A stretch of DNA of 64,000 nucleotides from Caballeronia zhejiangensis (GCF_000698575.1 NZ_JFHD01000002.1:1-64000); one strand, 5' to 3'; numbered from the stretch's first letter, positions 16,060-25,235 are shown. The notes: a model not told the origin generated them from the sequence alone. A program made the numbers and translations.

Positions 16060-17052
16060 TATTTCGTTTAGTCGTTGAAGGTTCGACAATAGACTCGCTA
16101 AGTAAGGAGTGAGCGGAATAGTCCGACCGCCGGTACCTTCGATCTTATCGTTCATTGTCAGGCTTCTCCACCGGAAGTCGACGTCCTCCCAGCGCAACGC
16201 GGCTAGCTCTTCCCGACGGGCTCCTGTGATCAGAAGACCTTGTAGGTATGCGCTAATGACCGGATTTGCGATGGCACGTACTGCGCTAAACCAAACAGAC
16301 AGCTGCTCGCGCTGGAGGCAGTCGTCCTTCGCGGTGCTGCGAGGGAGAATGCCTTTGACCTTTGGCGAAGCATAGGCGTCGTGCGAAATAATGCCTGAGT
16401 ACGTCTCGTGGGCGTCGCACCACCGAATGAACGCTTTGAAGAGACCGAATGCATGCCCGGCATTTGTTGACCCACGAGGTATTTCTCCCTCAAGCCACTG
16501 GGACATAGTTGCTGCCGTTATCTCGGTCAATTTGAGCGGCATGAGCGGAGCCAATGGCCCACGAACTTTCTCTTTGCCCCCGCGTTTTGCAATACCTCCG
16601 CCTGGCGACGAAAGGTTGACGTGGTCCAGGATGTATCTCTCGGAACGAGGTTTTTTCGTTTTGGGCGAGATCTTTGTTCGCAAATGCTCCAAGTAGTGCT
16701 CCCACGCTTCGCCGACGGTTACGTCCTGACGGCGCTTCGCTGCCTGCCGGGCTTCGTGTGCGGCCTTCTGCTCCGCTTCTTGTTCGCGCGGATCAACGCC
16801 GCTATCAATAAGAGTCTGGAGACTACGCGCCCGCTCCTGAGCCTGGTCGATCGTCCAGCTCCGCGGATCTCCGATCGTAATTCGCACGGTCGAGCCATGG
16901 ATCTTCCCCTGGAAAATGTAAGACTTCGCTCCCCCAGTCGTGGCTCTCAAGCCAAGTCCGGGAGTCTTGCTGTCCCAGAGAAAAGACTGCGATTTACCCT
17001 GTTCGCAGCGATGTGCTTCAACCCGCGCCGCCGTGAAATTTACCTTCGCCAT
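16055..17052 (-). pseudogene. Island tyrosine integrase, N-terminal fragment
   Basis: The first 333 residues of a P4-type site-specific integrase (DUF4102 N-terminal domain: WDSKTPGLGLRATTGGAKSY; then the core-binding domain from about 110). The first catalytic Arg is in TGARREELAALRW near 287. The frame then enters the IS and stops at 16012. Without the IS the gene would be 459 residues. It starts next to the tRNA-Ala attR and reads away from it, the usual position for an integrase at the tRNA end of an island. The break removes the His, second Arg and Tyr, so it should be inactive. Confidence 0.92.
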
Positions 17053-17080
17053 CTAGCCTCCTCGCTCGTAAGCCGGCGAT

Positions 17081-17113
17081 GCCATGTAACCGCCATGTAA
17101 CCGCCATGTAACC
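17081..17113. repeat. Three perfect 11-bp tandem repeats upstream of the integrase
   Basis: GCCATGTAACC is repeated three times head to tail with no mismatch, starting 29 bases upstream of the integrase start and ending about 125 bases from the tRNA remnant. An 11-bp period places each copy on nearly the same face of the helix. Likely arm-type integrase or excisionase sites, or an operator for the integrase gene. Confidence 0.7.
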
Positions 17114-17239
17114 AAATTATGCGGCAATGAAGGTATTTCGATCAACATCAACGGAAGAGTGGGTAACTAAAAATCGTTTAAATACAATACTTTACGGAAT
17201 TAAATCAATCTGGATCCATCTCAAGGAACATCAAGTTGT

Positions 17240-17289
17240 TCGTATTCGCAATGCGAAGGTCGGGAGTTCGATCCTCCTCCTCTCCACCA
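17240..17289 (+). other. attR: 3' part of a tRNA-Ala(CGC) gene
   Basis: Positions 27 to 76 of a tRNA can be laid out exactly: an anticodon stem TCGTA/TGCGA with loop TTCGCAA (anticodon CGC), a five-base variable loop, a T-arm with TTCGATC, the acceptor strand CCTCTCC, a discriminator A and an encoded CCA. The upstream bases do not form the matching acceptor strand (GGAGAGG would be needed) or a D-arm, so the 5' third is missing. This is the crossover remnant left when an element integrates into a tRNA 3' end. A tRNA-type terminator follows at once. Confidence 0.8.
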
Positions 17290-17299
17290 CGAATCCAGA

Positions 17300-17323
17300 G
17301 GGCCTGGCTTAAACCCCAGGCCC
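17300..17323 (+). terminator. Terminator of the original tRNA-Ala gene
   Basis: Eight-base-pair stem GGGCCTGG/CCAGGCCC followed by TTT, eleven bases after the CCA of the tRNA remnant. It belongs to the host chromosome. Confidence 0.65.
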
Positions 17324-17397
17324 TTTCCCATTTCTGCACCCATCTGCACTTCCCCAACCGGCTAAACTGATCGCCATACAAAACATGCGAGGCCCGC

Positions 17398-17805
17398 ATG
17401 CACTTCGAAATCCGCGAAATCGACCACGTCGTCATCCGCTGCGCCGATCTCGACCGCATGGTGGACTTCTATCGCGTCGTATTAGGTTGTCCCGTCGAGA
17501 AGGAGCAGCGCGATATCGGCCTCGTGCAGATGCGCGCGGGCCGTTCGCTGATCGATCTGCTGGCAGTCGGCGCGAAAATCGATCGGCCGGAGAGCGGTCA
17601 GCCCGGCGCGGGTCGCAATATGGATCATCTGTGCGTGCGCGTCGAACCGTTCGATGCCGACACGTTACGCGCGCATCTCGAAAAGCATGGCGCGCGCATC
17701 GGTGAAGAGGCGCGACGATACGGCGCCAAAGGCTTCGGCCCGTCGCTCTATTTCTTCGATCCGGAAGGCAACATGATCGAGTTCAAAGGTCGGCCCGACG
17801 TCTGA
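17398..17805 (+). CDS. VOC-family (glyoxalase/fosfomycin-resistance-like) protein
   Basis: A 135-residue single vicinal-oxygen-chelate protein. Metal ligands fit His in EIDHVVI (residue 10), His in NMDHLCV (about 79) and Glu in NMIEFKG (about 129), the arrangement of glyoxalase I and related metal-dependent enzymes. The substrate cannot be told from sequence. GAGG stands five bases before the ATG. It is the first host gene after the island boundary, and its codon use matches the core genome. Confidence 0.85.
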   Translation: MHFEIREIDHVVIRCADLDRMVDFYRVVLGCPVEKEQRDIGLVQMRAGRSLIDLLAVGAKIDRPESGQPGAGRNMDHLCVRVEPFDADTLRAHLEKHGARIGEEARRYGAKGFGPSLYFFDPEGNMIEFKGRPDV

Positions 17806-17808
17806 TGT

Positions 17809-18360
17809 TCAGGCCGCGCCGTCCTTCAGAACGTTCCAGCGGATCGCGACGGCGTCGGCAGTCTCGCTGCCTAGCGTGACGTCGCCGTCCTGCACCATCA
17901 TCTGCAAACGCATCGTCCGTTCGGCCAGCTTGCCGAGCGCTTCTGCGATGCCATCCGCGAGCGACCAGACCGTCACGTTCTGCAACCGTTCGACCTTGCC
18001 CTTCACGCCGTTCCACCAGATATCCGCGGTCTTTCCCGCATACGCGATCACGATCACGCGCTCCGAGCGGCCACTCGCCTTCGAGATGCGCCGTTCGTCC
18101 GGCTGGCCGACTTCGATCCACGTCTGGATCTGCCCGGTGAGATCCTTTTGCCACAGATCGGGCTCATCCGTGTCGGACAAGCCTTTGCAGAATTCGAGAC
18201 GCTCGTCGGCGAACATGCCGAACGCGGCGACGCGCACCATCATCCGTTCGTCCGTCTCCGAGGGATGGCGCGCAATGGTCAGGGAATGATCGCCGTAGTA
18301 GTGGCGATCCATGTCGGCAATTTGCAGGTCTGCCTTGTAGATCGTGGATTTTAGAGCCAT
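17809..18360 (-). CDS. yaeQ: YaeQ family protein
   Basis: A 183-residue protein closely matching the YaeQ family throughout: ALKSTIYKADLQIADMDRHYY at the N-terminus, then RHPSETDERMMVRVAAF, then the DLWQKDLTGQIQTWIEVGQPDERR block. YaeQ folds as a PD-(D/E)xK-type domain, but its biological role is not settled; an old proposal links it to transcript elongation. It converges with the VOC gene with three bases between them. The ATG at 18360 matches the family's usual start. Confidence 0.93.
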   Translation of the reverse strand: MALKSTIYKADLQIADMDRHYYGDHSLTIARHPSETDERMMVRVAAFGMFADERLEFCKGLSDTDEPDLWQKDLTGQIQTWIEVGQPDERRISKASGRSERVIVIAYAGKTADIWWNGVKGKVERLQNVTVWSLADGIAEALGKLAERTMRLQMMVQDGDVTLGSETADAVAIRWNVLKDGAA

Positions 18361-18407
18361 TCAGCATCGGACGCCGGTCTTTCGGCCAGCGGAAAAGAAT
18401 TGTCGAG

Positions 18408-18572
18408 ATGGCGCGAGCGTTTGCGCGCGAAACCGACATTGTGCGGGGAATCGAAGGAAATTTGGAAGACGCCGACGCGCACGATCGTGCTTCGATCGCG
18501 GCGGAATGGATCGATGGCCTGTTGCCGACGATTAATTCACGGATAAATCCCGCTTCCGGCGCAATTCAATAA
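18408..18572 (+). CDS. Possible small protein of 54 residues
   Basis: An ATG-TAA frame between two minus-strand genes. It encodes an acidic, soluble-looking peptide (MARAFARETDIVRGIEGNLE...) with coding-like codons, mostly G/C at third positions. A hairpin (TCCGGCGC/GCGCCGGA, 18555-18582) overlaps its end. It is divergent from yaeQ by 47 bases. No homologue is recognised and the ribosome site is weak, so this could be chance. Confidence 0.3.
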   Translation: MARAFARETDIVRGIEGNLEDADAHDRASIAAEWIDGLLPTINSRINPASGAIQ

Positions 18573-18612
18573 TCGCGCCGGATTGTCGGCTGGATATTTT
18601 GCGAGAAACCGC

Positions 18613-18957
18613 TTATTGATCGATGAAACGATCCGCGGTCCACATACCTTGCGTGTCGCTATTTGAGGCGTTGACGAATTCGATGTCATGGCCCACCACG
18701 CGAATCACGCGAAAATGCGAATCGACCGGAGTCGAAATGCATTCGAAACCCTCGAAGAACTGCTGCATCTTCTGATGCTCGCCGGCTTTCGCGTGTTGAT
18801 CGGCCGAATCGAACTTGTCCTTGGATAAGCAGCCATACGAGTTTGGCCTGAAAGTGAACGTCTGCTGAGGCTGAATAACGCCGTCCTGGGCTTGCGCTGC
18901 GGAAACGGTTGCAAACAAACCCATCATCGCGAAGAGAATACCGACGCGTCTTTTCAT
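18613..18957 (-). CDS. Small secreted hypothetical protein
   Basis: A 114-residue protein with a clear Sec signal peptide: MKRRVG, a hydrophobic core ILFAMMGLFATVSA, and cleavage after AQA near residue 23. The mature part has two Cys (GCLSKDKFDSADQHAKAG and FECISTPVDSHFRV) that could form one disulfide in the periplasm. It resembles small SH3-like or periplasmic proteins of Burkholderia, but no family is recognised. A perfect palindrome lies just upstream of the start. Confidence 0.75.
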   Translation of the reverse strand: MKRRVGILFAMMGLFATVSAAQAQDGVIQPQQTFTFRPNSYGCLSKDKFDSADQHAKAGEHQKMQQFFEGFECISTPVDSHFRVIRVVGHDIEFVNASNSDTQGMWTADRFIDQ

Positions 18958-19358
18958 GTATGGCCTCCAAACGAAACCGTTTCGAAATTAGCTATGTATT
19001 TAAAAGCGGCTGACCGCAAAACTCATGCTAGTTGAGCGAGGCAAACTTGCAAGCATATGTTATGTGCGACCGCAACACGTCAGAATGTCGCAGGCGCTTT
19101 TCAAGTGAAGCGGCGATTGAAATCCAGTTAAAAATCGCGAAAACGAAGCGCGAAAAGAAATGAAAGCTCGCTCGTATGCCGGAAGGACTGCGACAATTTG
19201 CCTCCCGCGCGCGCGTGGTGCGTTGCATTAGACGCCCGTGAGACTGATCCAACACATAACGACCGATGCGCTCTGCGCGCGTCAAGATGGCCAATCGGCC
19301 TATTGCAAGCGTTCGGCGTTCATGGATAAATCGACGCATCGAACTCTGGAGATCAAGC
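18958..19358. other. Intergenic region with a LacI-type palindrome
   Basis: Four hundred bases between divergent genes. CGAAAC-C-GTTTCG at 18972-18984 is a perfect 13-bp palindrome placed where it would overlap the 5' leader of the secreted-protein gene. A 110-codon minus-strand frame (19028-19360) has atypical composition and is not called. No RNA gene is seen. Confidence 0.4.
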
Positions 19359-19985
19359 ATGACCCTTGCCCAATGGCTGCCGTTCGCGATCGCGTCGGCG
19401 ATCCTCGTCGCGATTCCCGGCCCGACCGTGCTGCTCGTCGTGTCCTACGCGCTCGGCCACGGCCGCAAGTACGCATTCGCGACGACCATCGGCGTCGCGC
19501 TCGGCGACCTTACCGCGATGACCGCATCGATGCTCGGCCTCGGCGTGGTGCTGGCGGCATCGGCTGAATTGTTCATGGTCGTGAAGTGGATCGGCGCGGC
19601 GTATCTCGTGTACCTCGGCATCAAGCTTTGGCGCGCGCCGGTGGTCGATACGGACGCGGTCCAGACTACCGGCGAACTGCGCACGAGCCGAATCATGGCC
19701 CACGCGTACGCCGTCACGACGTTGAACCCGAAGAGCATCATTTTCTTCGTCGCGTTCGTGCCGCAATTCGTCGATCCCCACGCGGCGAGCGTGTCGCAGA
19801 TCGCGATTCTCGAAGCAACCTTCGTCGGACTGGCGGCCGCCAACGCGTTCGCCTACGCGCTGCTCGCGTCCGGCGCGCGCAAGGCGATCCGCAAGGCTTC
19901 CGTGCAGCGCGCGGTGAACCGCACCGGCGGCGCGCTCCTGATGGGCGCGGGCATTTTCGCCGCGGCATGGAAAAAAGCAGCATGA
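19359..19985 (+). CDS. LysE/RhtB-family amino-acid exporter
   Basis: A 208-residue inner-membrane exporter with about six hydrophobic segments. The family signature near the N-terminus, AIPGPTVLLVVSYALGHG, and the central TTLNPKSIIFFVAFVPQFV are both present. The ATG at 19359 is chosen because GGAG lies eight bases upstream and the membrane segment begins at once; the longer frame adds an Arg-rich stretch. The substrate is unknown: such proteins export lysine, homoserine, threonine or similar. Its stop overlaps the next gene's start (ATGA), so the two form an operon. Confidence 0.88.
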   Translation: MTLAQWLPFAIASAILVAIPGPTVLLVVSYALGHGRKYAFATTIGVALGDLTAMTASMLGLGVVLAASAELFMVVKWIGAAYLVYLGIKLWRAPVVDTDAVQTTGELRTSRIMAHAYAVTTLNPKSIIFFVAFVPQFVDPHAASVSQIAILEATFVGLAAANAFAYALLASGARKAIRKASVQRAVNRTGGALLMGAGIFAAAWKKAA

Positions 19986-20452
19986 GTCAGCCGGACGATT
20001 GGACCGCAAGCGCGCGGCGCGTGTATTTCGGCCTGCTCGACGACTGGAACAGGCAGGACGCGGCCGCGATGGCGGCGCGCTTCACGGAGCGCGGCAGTCT
20101 TGTCGGTTTCGACGGCAGCGCCATCGACGGGCGCGCCTGCATCGAGGCGCATCTTCAGCCGATTTTCGCCCAGCATCCGACGCCGCGTTTCGTCGCGAAG
20201 GTGCGCGAGGTGAGGCGCATGGCGAACGGGCAGACGTTGCTGCTGCGTGCCGTCGCGGGCATGTGGCCGCGCGGCGCGACGGCGCTCGAGCCGAGTCTGA
20301 ACGCGGTTCAGACGATGGTGCTGTCGCTTTGCGATGGCGTGTACCGGATCGAGATGTTCCAGAACACGCCTGCCGCGTTTCACGGACGGCCGGAAGAAAG
20401 CGAAAAGCTCAGCGTGGAATTGCGCGAGCTCGGCAAACCGGCGGGCGCGTAG
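19982..20452 (+). CDS. SgcJ/EcaC-type NTF2-like protein
   Basis: A 156-residue protein of the NTF2/SnoaL-like superfamily (SgcJ/EcaC or DUF4440 type). The pattern is a first helix (VYFGLLDDWNRQDAAAMAARFTE), then a beta sheet with GSLVGFDG and the conserved block EPSLNAVQTMVLSL...YRIEMFQNTPAAFHGRPE. It may bind a small hydrophobic ligand or be a small enzyme; no catalytic role can be set. The ATG at 19982 overlaps the exporter's stop, so it is co-translated. It converges on mnmE with 12 bases between. Confidence 0.8.
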   Translation: MSQPDDWTASARRVYFGLLDDWNRQDAAAMAARFTERGSLVGFDGSAIDGRACIEAHLQPIFAQHPTPRFVAKVREVRRMANGQTLLLRAVAGMWPRGATALEPSLNAVQTMVLSLCDGVYRIEMFQNTPAAFHGRPEESEKLSVELRELGKPAGA

Positions 20453-20464
20453 TTATTTGGACGT

Positions 20465-21853
20465 CTACTTTCCGATGCAGAAGCGGCTGAAAATCACGCC
20501 GAGCAAGTCATCGGAAGTGAATTCGCCCGTGATCGCGTTGAGATCGTCTTGCGCGAGCCGCAGTTCTTCCGCGAAAAGATCGAGCACTTGCGACTGTTGA
20601 TCGGCATGTCCGGCGGCGAGCGCGAGATGTTCCCGCGCCTCGCGCAGCGCGATCAGATGACGCTCGCGGGCGAGATACACGCTCTCTGCGCCCGCTTGCC
20701 AGCCCGCGATCTTCAGCAGCTCGTCGCGCAGCAGCGAAATGCCATCGCCGGTTTTCGCCGACAGATTGACTTCGCGCGCGTGACCTTCCGCATCGCGCAC
20801 AGATGACGGCGCGCCCGCGAGGTCTGTCTTGTTCATCACTCGCACGACGGGCACGCCAGCCGGAAAGCGCGCCGCGATGGCCTGATCTTCCGGCGTCACG
20901 CCTTCGCGCGCATCGAGCAGATGCAGCACGACATCAGCGCGCTCGATTTCGCCCCACGTGCGCTCGATGCCAATGCGCTCCACCTCGTCCTGCGTCTCGC
21001 GCAGCCCCGCCGTGTCGATGATGTGCAGCGGAATGCCTTCGACCTGAATCGTCTGCGCGACCTTGTCGCGCGTCGTTCCGGCAATCGGCGTGACGATCGC
21101 CAGTTCCGCGCCCGCGAGCGCATTCAGCAGCGACGACTTGCCCACGTTCGGCTGGCCCGCGAGCACGACCGACAAACCCTCGCGCAAAAGCGCGCCCTGA
21201 CGCGCGTCGGCGAGAACCGTGTCGAGCCGCTCGCGGATGCGCGCGAGCTTCCCGCGCGCGTCCGCGGCTTCGAGAAAGTCGATCTCTTCCTCGGGAAAAT
21301 CCAGCGTCGCTTCGACGAGCATGCGCAGCGTAATCACGTCTTCGACCAGCGCATGGATCTCGCGCGAGAACGCGCCTTCCAGCGAACGCCCGGCCGAGCG
21401 CGCGGCGGCTTCGGTGCTCGCTTCGATCAGATCGGCGACGGCCTCCGCCTGCGCCAGATCGAGCTTGTCGTTGAGAAACGCGCGTCGCGTGAATTCACCC
21501 GGCTCGGCGAGCCGCAGGCCGAAATCGCGGCCGGCTTCGATCGCCCGTTGCAGGACGAGTTGCAGCACGATCGGGCCGCCGTGTCCTTGCAACTCCAGCA
21601 CATGCTCGCCGGTGTAGGAGTTGGGCGCGGGGAAATAGAGCGCGATGCCGCGGTCGAGCGCTTCGCCGTTGCCGTCGCTAAACGGCACGTAGCTCGCATG
21701 ACGCGGCGCGAGCGCCTGGCCGCACAACGCGTGCATCGCCTTTTGCGCGGCGGCCTCGCCTGCGCGACCGAACGACAGCCGCACGACGCCGATCCCGCCA
21801 CGCCCCGGTGCGGTGGCGATTGCGACGATTGGATCGGTGTCGTTGCTCAGCAT
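20465..21853 (-). CDS. mnmE: tRNA modification GTPase MnmE
   Basis: MnmE works with MnmG to add the cmnm5 group to U34 of certain tRNAs. The 462-residue protein has an N-terminal tetrahydrofolate-binding domain ([21 protein letters not shown]), a helical domain, and an inserted G domain with GQPNVGKSS (about residue 220), GTTRD, DTAG and NKTD. It ends in the family's C-terminal FCIGK, whose Cys is functional. The ATG at 21853 begins MLSNDTDPI; an ATG four codons upstream is possible. It sits downstream of yidC in the usual origin-region order, here separated by one regulator gene on the other strand. Confidence 0.97.
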   Translation of the reverse strand: MLSNDTDPIVAIATAPGRGGIGVVRLSFGRAGEAAAQKAMHALCGQALAPRHASYVPFSDGNGEALDRGIALYFPAPNSYTGEHVLELQGHGGPIVLQLVLQRAIEAGRDFGLRLAEPGEFTRRAFLNDKLDLAQAEAVADLIEASTEAAARSAGRSLEGAFSREIHALVEDVITLRMLVEATLDFPEEEIDFLEAADARGKLARIRERLDTVLADARQGALLREGLSVVLAGQPNVGKSSLLNALAGAELAIVTPIAGTTRDKVAQTIQVEGIPLHIIDTAGLRETQDEVERIGIERTWGEIERADVVLHLLDAREGVTPEDQAIAARFPAGVPVVRVMNKTDLAGAPSSVRDAEGHAREVNLSAKTGDGISLLRDELLKIAGWQAGAESVYLARERHLIALREAREHLALAAGHADQQSQVLDLFAEELRLAQDDLNAITGEFTSDDLLGVIFSRFCIGK

Positions 21854-22162
21854 GTCGATGCGCAATGTGATGGTTTCAAAGTGCGGGCATTGTATCGCGG
21901 CGTCTGATTCCCTTTGTCCAGCGCTGTCGGAAGCGTCCCGTATGAATTATCTTTTTTGAGATAGAGGATCCCAACGAAACGGAAAGCGAAACTTCGTGCA
22001 TTGAAGAACGCAAGCCGCGCAGCGATTGGCGATATGATGCAAGCTCGCTGCCAAACGGCAATCAACAACAACACTTAATCAAGATAAAGAGGCGCAGCCT
22101 CGCGCCAAAAGTAGCGCAATTGGTTGACTGGTAAGCAGCGATTGCCTCGCACAATCCAGCCC
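21854..22162. other. Intergenic region between mnmE and an HTH regulator
   Basis: About 310 bases between divergently transcribed genes. A T-rich stretch near 21950-21965 forms a weak inverted repeat (TTATCT/AGATAG). A TATGAT near 22031 could be a -10 box for the plus-strand gene, without a good -35. Nothing else is recognised. Confidence 0.35.
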
Positions 22163-22579
22163 ATGCCTACACCACAAGAAAAGGCCGATTTCTCCGAGCG
22201 GCTCAAATTCTCGATGACCCGCGCACCCGAAAAGATGCGCGGAGCGACTGATCTCGCATTGCACTTCAACCTGCGCTATCAAGGCGAGTCCGTTTCGCCG
22301 CAGACGGCGCACAAGTGGCTCACCGCGCGTTCGATCCCGACCGCCGACAAGCTGAAGACGCTCGCCGACTGGTTCAAGGTCGACCAGCACTGGCTGCACT
22401 ACGGGCCGCCGCCGAGCGGCAATCCGCAGGTCACGCCGAAGCCGCTTGCGCGCGACGAGCAATATCCCGCGTCCGAGGAGACGCTCGAACTGGCGACGAA
22501 GATCGAAGCGCTGTCGCCGCATCATCGATACTTGCTCGAGGAGCTCGTCGAGCAGTTCTACGGATCGATGAAGCGGTAA
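22163..22579 (+). CDS. Cro/CI-like transcriptional regulator
   Basis: A 138-residue DNA-binding protein. Residues about 6-65 form the Cro/CI-like helix-turn-helix: FSERLKFSMTRAP, then ATDLALHFNLRYQGESVSPQTAHKWLTARSIPTADKLKTLADWFKVD. The segment QTAHKW is the recognition helix. The following WLHYGPPP and the C-terminal helix LSPHHRYLLEELVEQFY are common in Burkholderia regulators of this type. The ATG at 22163 is preferred to a TTG at 22124. Its targets are unknown. Confidence 0.85.
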   Translation: MPTPQEKADFSERLKFSMTRAPEKMRGATDLALHFNLRYQGESVSPQTAHKWLTARSIPTADKLKTLADWFKVDQHWLHYGPPPSGNPQVTPKPLARDEQYPASEETLELATKIEALSPHHRYLLEELVEQFYGSMKR

Positions 22580-22600
22580 ATTCCCACTCCACCAAAACAA

Positions 22601-22624
22601 AACGCCCGGCCAGAGCCGGGCGTT
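22601..22624. terminator. Bidirectional terminator between the regulator and yidC
   Basis: Ten-base-pair perfect stem (AACGCCCGGC/GCCGGGCGTT), with TTTT on the plus side and an A-rich plus-strand flank giving a T-rich minus-strand tail. It lies between convergent genes. Confidence 0.85.
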
Positions 22625-22649
22625 TTCGCATCAGAGGCAGACGCAGCGC

Positions 22650-24317
22650 TTACGCCGCCTTCTTACTCTTTCCCATCATGCGCGTGATGTAGTACTGCTG
22701 CGCGATCGACAGCACGTTGTTCACCACGTAGTACAGCACGAGACCGGCCGGGAAGAAGAAGAACATGACCGAGAACGCGATCGGCATGAACATCATCATC
22801 TTGGCCTGAACGGGGTCCGGCGGCGTGGGGTTCAGCTTCGTCTGCAGGAACATCGAGACGGCCATCAGCACCGGCAGGATGAAATACGGGTCTTGCTGCG
22901 ACAGATCGTGAATCCAGCCGATCCACGGCGCGCCGCGCATTTCCACCGACGACAGCAGCACCCAGTACAGCGAGATGAACACCGGAATCTGCACGACGAC
23001 CGGCAGACAGCCGCCGAACGGATTGACCTTCTCGGTCTTGTACAGCGACATCAGTTCGGCGTTCATCTTCTGCGGATCGCTCTTGAAGCGCTCGCGGATC
23101 TGCTGCATGCGCGGCGTGATTTCCTTCATGCGCGCCATCGACTTGTAGCTCGCCGCCGACAGCGGGAAGAACACGGCCTTGATGAGCAGCGTGAGCAGCA
23201 CGATCGCCCAGCCCCAGTTGCCGACATAGCTGTGAATCTTCTCGAGCAGCCAGAAGAGCGGTTTGGCGATGATCGTCACCATGCCGTAATCCTTCACCAG
23301 CTCCAGACCCGGCGCGATGCCTTCGAGCATGCGCTCTTCTTCCGGACCGGCGAAGAGACGCGCATCGACGTTCACGGTCTGTCCCGGCGCGATGGTCTGC
23401 GCGGGCATCGTCACGCCGACGCGGTACAGGTCCGGGTCGATCTTCTGCACGTAGATGTCGCGCTTCACGCCTTGCTGCGGAATCCACGCGGACGCGAAAT
23501 AGTGCTGCACCATCGCGATCCAGCCGTTATCCGACGAGGTCTCGAACGTTGCCTTGTTCTTGTCGATGTCGGAGAAGTCGATCTTCTGGAAGTGCTTCTG
23601 ATCCGTGTAGACCGCCGGCCCGATGAAGGTATGCGAGAAGCGCGGCGTCTCGACCGGCGTGTTGTCGCGCACGAGCTCCATGTAGAGCTTCGGCGTGACC
23701 GGCGCGGTGCCGACGTTCTCGATCTTCGTATCGACGTTGATCACATAGCTGCCGCGCGTGAACGTGTAGGTCTTGATGACCTTCACGCCACCCTTCGCGG
23801 GCGATTCGAACGCGATCTTCAGCGTCTTTTCGTCGCCCGTCAGCGAAGTCTGGCCGGGAACGGGCGTGAAGATGTCGTTGTGATTCGGGAAATCGCCGCC
23901 GAGCAGGCCCGTGCGCGCGAGATACGTGTGGTTCGCGGTGTGATCGAACAGCGTGATGTAAAGGTCCGGCTGCTTGCCGTCGCCTTCCTTGACCAGCGAA
24001 AGCTTCGAGAGTGTGCCGCCGCGCGTGTCGATTTCACCGGAATACACGTCCGTCGTGAACTTGACGAGCTGCGATTGCGCCGTGGCGGGCGGCGTCGTCG
24101 ATCCGGGAGCGGCCGTGCCCGCGGGCGCGTTCGGCAGTTCGGACGGCTGCGCGCCGGATGCGGCCGAGCCCGGTGCCGGGTTGCTGGCGGTCTTCGCCGG
24201 TTGCGTCGCGCTCGGGAAGAACATCGACGGGCGCCCATGGTCGCGTTGCCAGTTGTCGAACAGCAGGACAACTGACACGAAGAAGATGACCCATAGGACG
24301 GTGCGTTTGATATCCAT
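22650..24317 (-). CDS. yidC: Membrane protein insertase YidC
   Basis: YidC inserts and folds inner-membrane proteins alone or with SecYEG. The 555-residue protein has the N-terminal anchor ([20 protein letters not shown]), a Pro/Ala/Gly-rich linker, and the large periplasmic domain of about residues 70-340. The conserved core of five membrane segments begins near 355 ([22 protein letters not shown]), with the cytoplasmic hairpin [19 protein letters not shown] and the final [21 protein letters not shown] short basic tail ends the protein. It follows yidD by eight bases in the rpmH-rnpA-yidD-yidC operon. Confidence 0.98.
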   Translation of the reverse strand: MDIKRTVLWVIFFVSVVLLFDNWQRDHGRPSMFFPSATQPAKTASNPAPGSAASGAQPSELPNAPAGTAAPGSTTPPATAQSQLVKFTTDVYSGEIDTRGGTLSKLSLVKEGDGKQPDLYITLFDHTANHTYLARTGLLGGDFPNHNDIFTPVPGQTSLTGDEKTLKIAFESPAKGGVKVIKTYTFTRGSYVINVDTKIENVGTAPVTPKLYMELVRDNTPVETPRFSHTFIGPAVYTDQKHFQKIDFSDIDKNKATFETSSDNGWIAMVQHYFASAWIPQQGVKRDIYVQKIDPDLYRVGVTMPAQTIAPGQTVNVDARLFAGPEEERMLEGIAPGLELVKDYGMVTIIAKPLFWLLEKIHSYVGNWGWAIVLLTLLIKAVFFPLSAASYKSMARMKEITPRMQQIRERFKSDPQKMNAELMSLYKTEKVNPFGGCLPVVVQIPVFISLYWVLLSSVEMRGAPWIGWIHDLSQQDPYFILPVLMAVSMFLQTKLNPTPPDPVQAKMMMFMPIAFSVMFFFFPAGLVLYYVVNNVLSIAQQYYITRMMGKSKKAA

Positions 24318-24325
24318 GCGTTGTC

Positions 24326-24631
24326 TCAGTGTCGATCGGAAAGCGCTTTAGCGCCGTTTGGTGTTGAAAGCTTGTCTTGCCCGGGGCTTGCGGCGTCCGC
24401 GCCAGATTCTTGTGCGTTGGGAGGCGGCACGAGATCGACGCCGCCCGCCGAAAGAGGATGGCAGCGGCAAAGCCGCTTCACGGCGAGATACGTGCCATGC
24501 GCGGCGCCATGATACTGGATTGCCTCGCGCGCGTAGTCGGAACAGGAAGGATAAAAGCGGCACCGGTTGCCGAGCAGAGGGCTCACAGCAACCTTGTAGA
24601 AGCGCAACAACGCGATGAGTGCCGTTTGCAT
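24326..24631 (-). CDS. yidD: Membrane protein insertion efficiency factor YidD
   Basis: A 101-residue YidD protein, which helps insert inner-membrane proteins with YidC. The signature [32 protein letters not shown] includes the family's three cysteines, together with CRCHPL and GGVDLVPPP. The frame is open far upstream, overlapping rnpA, but the ATG at 24631 gives [13 protein letters not shown], the normal family start. It lies between rnpA and yidC in the conserved origin operon. The 30-residue tail after VPPP is longer than in E. coli. Confidence 0.95.
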   Translation of the reverse strand: MQTALIALLRFYKVAVSPLLGNRCRFYPSCSDYAREAIQYHGAAHGTYLAVKRLCRCHPLSAGGVDLVPPPNAQESGADAASPGQDKLSTPNGAKALSDRH

Positions 24632-24687
24632 AAGCTTCGCGCCGCGCGCCGGACTTGCCGTGGAGGCGAGTCTGCGCAATCCGCGCT

Positions 24688-25212
24688 TCATGACCCTGAC
24701 GGGCCGGATGATTCGTCGACGGCGGGCGCCTCGGGCGGCGCCGCCACGGTTTCGGCCCTGCGGCGCGCGGCTTCGCGCACGGCACGGTCGAACAAAGTTT
24801 CCAGCTCGCTGCCGACGAGCGCCCGAAGCGGCGGGGAGCTCGCGCTCGGCATTGCCTTGCGGTCGATCTTCGCGTGCAGCCGCACGAGAATGTCGAATCC
24901 GTCCAACTGCGTGCGACGCAGCCGGAACGCATCGCGCGCAAGCCGTTTGATCAGATTGCGCGTGACGGCGCGCGGCGCCTGCTTCTTGCCGATCACCAGC
25001 CCGAGCCGCGCTTCCTTTCCGGACGGCTTGCCGTACAGAACGAAATGCGGCGAACGGCGCCAAGGGCGCAAACGAAAAACGGATGAGAACTCATCCGTTT
25101 TCAGCAGCCTTGCGGCCTTGGGGAACGCGGCCTGCGCCGGCAACTGAACGATGTCCTGTCTCAAGACTTCTGTGCGGCGCGTGAGCGGCTCGCCGTCGAG
25201 TGCGACATCCAA
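24688..25212 (-). CDS. rnpA: Ribonuclease P protein component
   Basis: The protein subunit of RNase P, which trims tRNA 5' leaders with the RNA subunit (not in this window). The family core runs from [21 protein letters not shown] through [28 protein letters not shown], the RNR-type basic helix. The ATG at 25212 gives 174 residues with about 24 before the core. A TTG at 25143 with AGGA upstream would give 151 residues and a more usual N-terminus. The acidic/Pro-rich C-terminal tail after residue 140 is a Burkholderia-type extension. It begins 23 bases after the rpmH stop. Confidence 0.93.
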   Translation of the reverse strand: MDVALDGEPLTRRTEVLRQDIVQLPAQAAFPKAARLLKTDEFSSVFRLRPWRRSPHFVLYGKPSGKEARLGLVIGKKQAPRAVTRNLIKRLARDAFRLRRTQLDGFDILVRLHAKIDRKAMPSASSPPLRALVGSELETLFDRAVREAARRRAETVAAPPEAPAVDESSGPSGS

Positions 25213-25235
25213 CCGCGAGCGAACACTCGGCAGAC

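Larger units (their letters stand above)
1..17289. mobile_element. Genomic island inserted in tRNA-Ala(CGC); right part only
   Basis: The stretch ends at a tRNA 3' remnant. It holds an integrase reading away from it, phage/ICE recombination genes, a defence cassette and an IS, and is visibly poorer in GC than the core genes to the right. The intact tRNA-Ala and the left boundary are expected beyond position 1. The 12813 repeat suggests that at least two elements are joined. Confidence 0.8.

Noticed and set aside
17205..17459. Minus-strand frame of 84 codons with the phrase EEEDRTPDLRIANTN
   Set aside because: This is the antisense reading of the tRNA-Ala remnant, a well-known false protein signature near tRNA genes.
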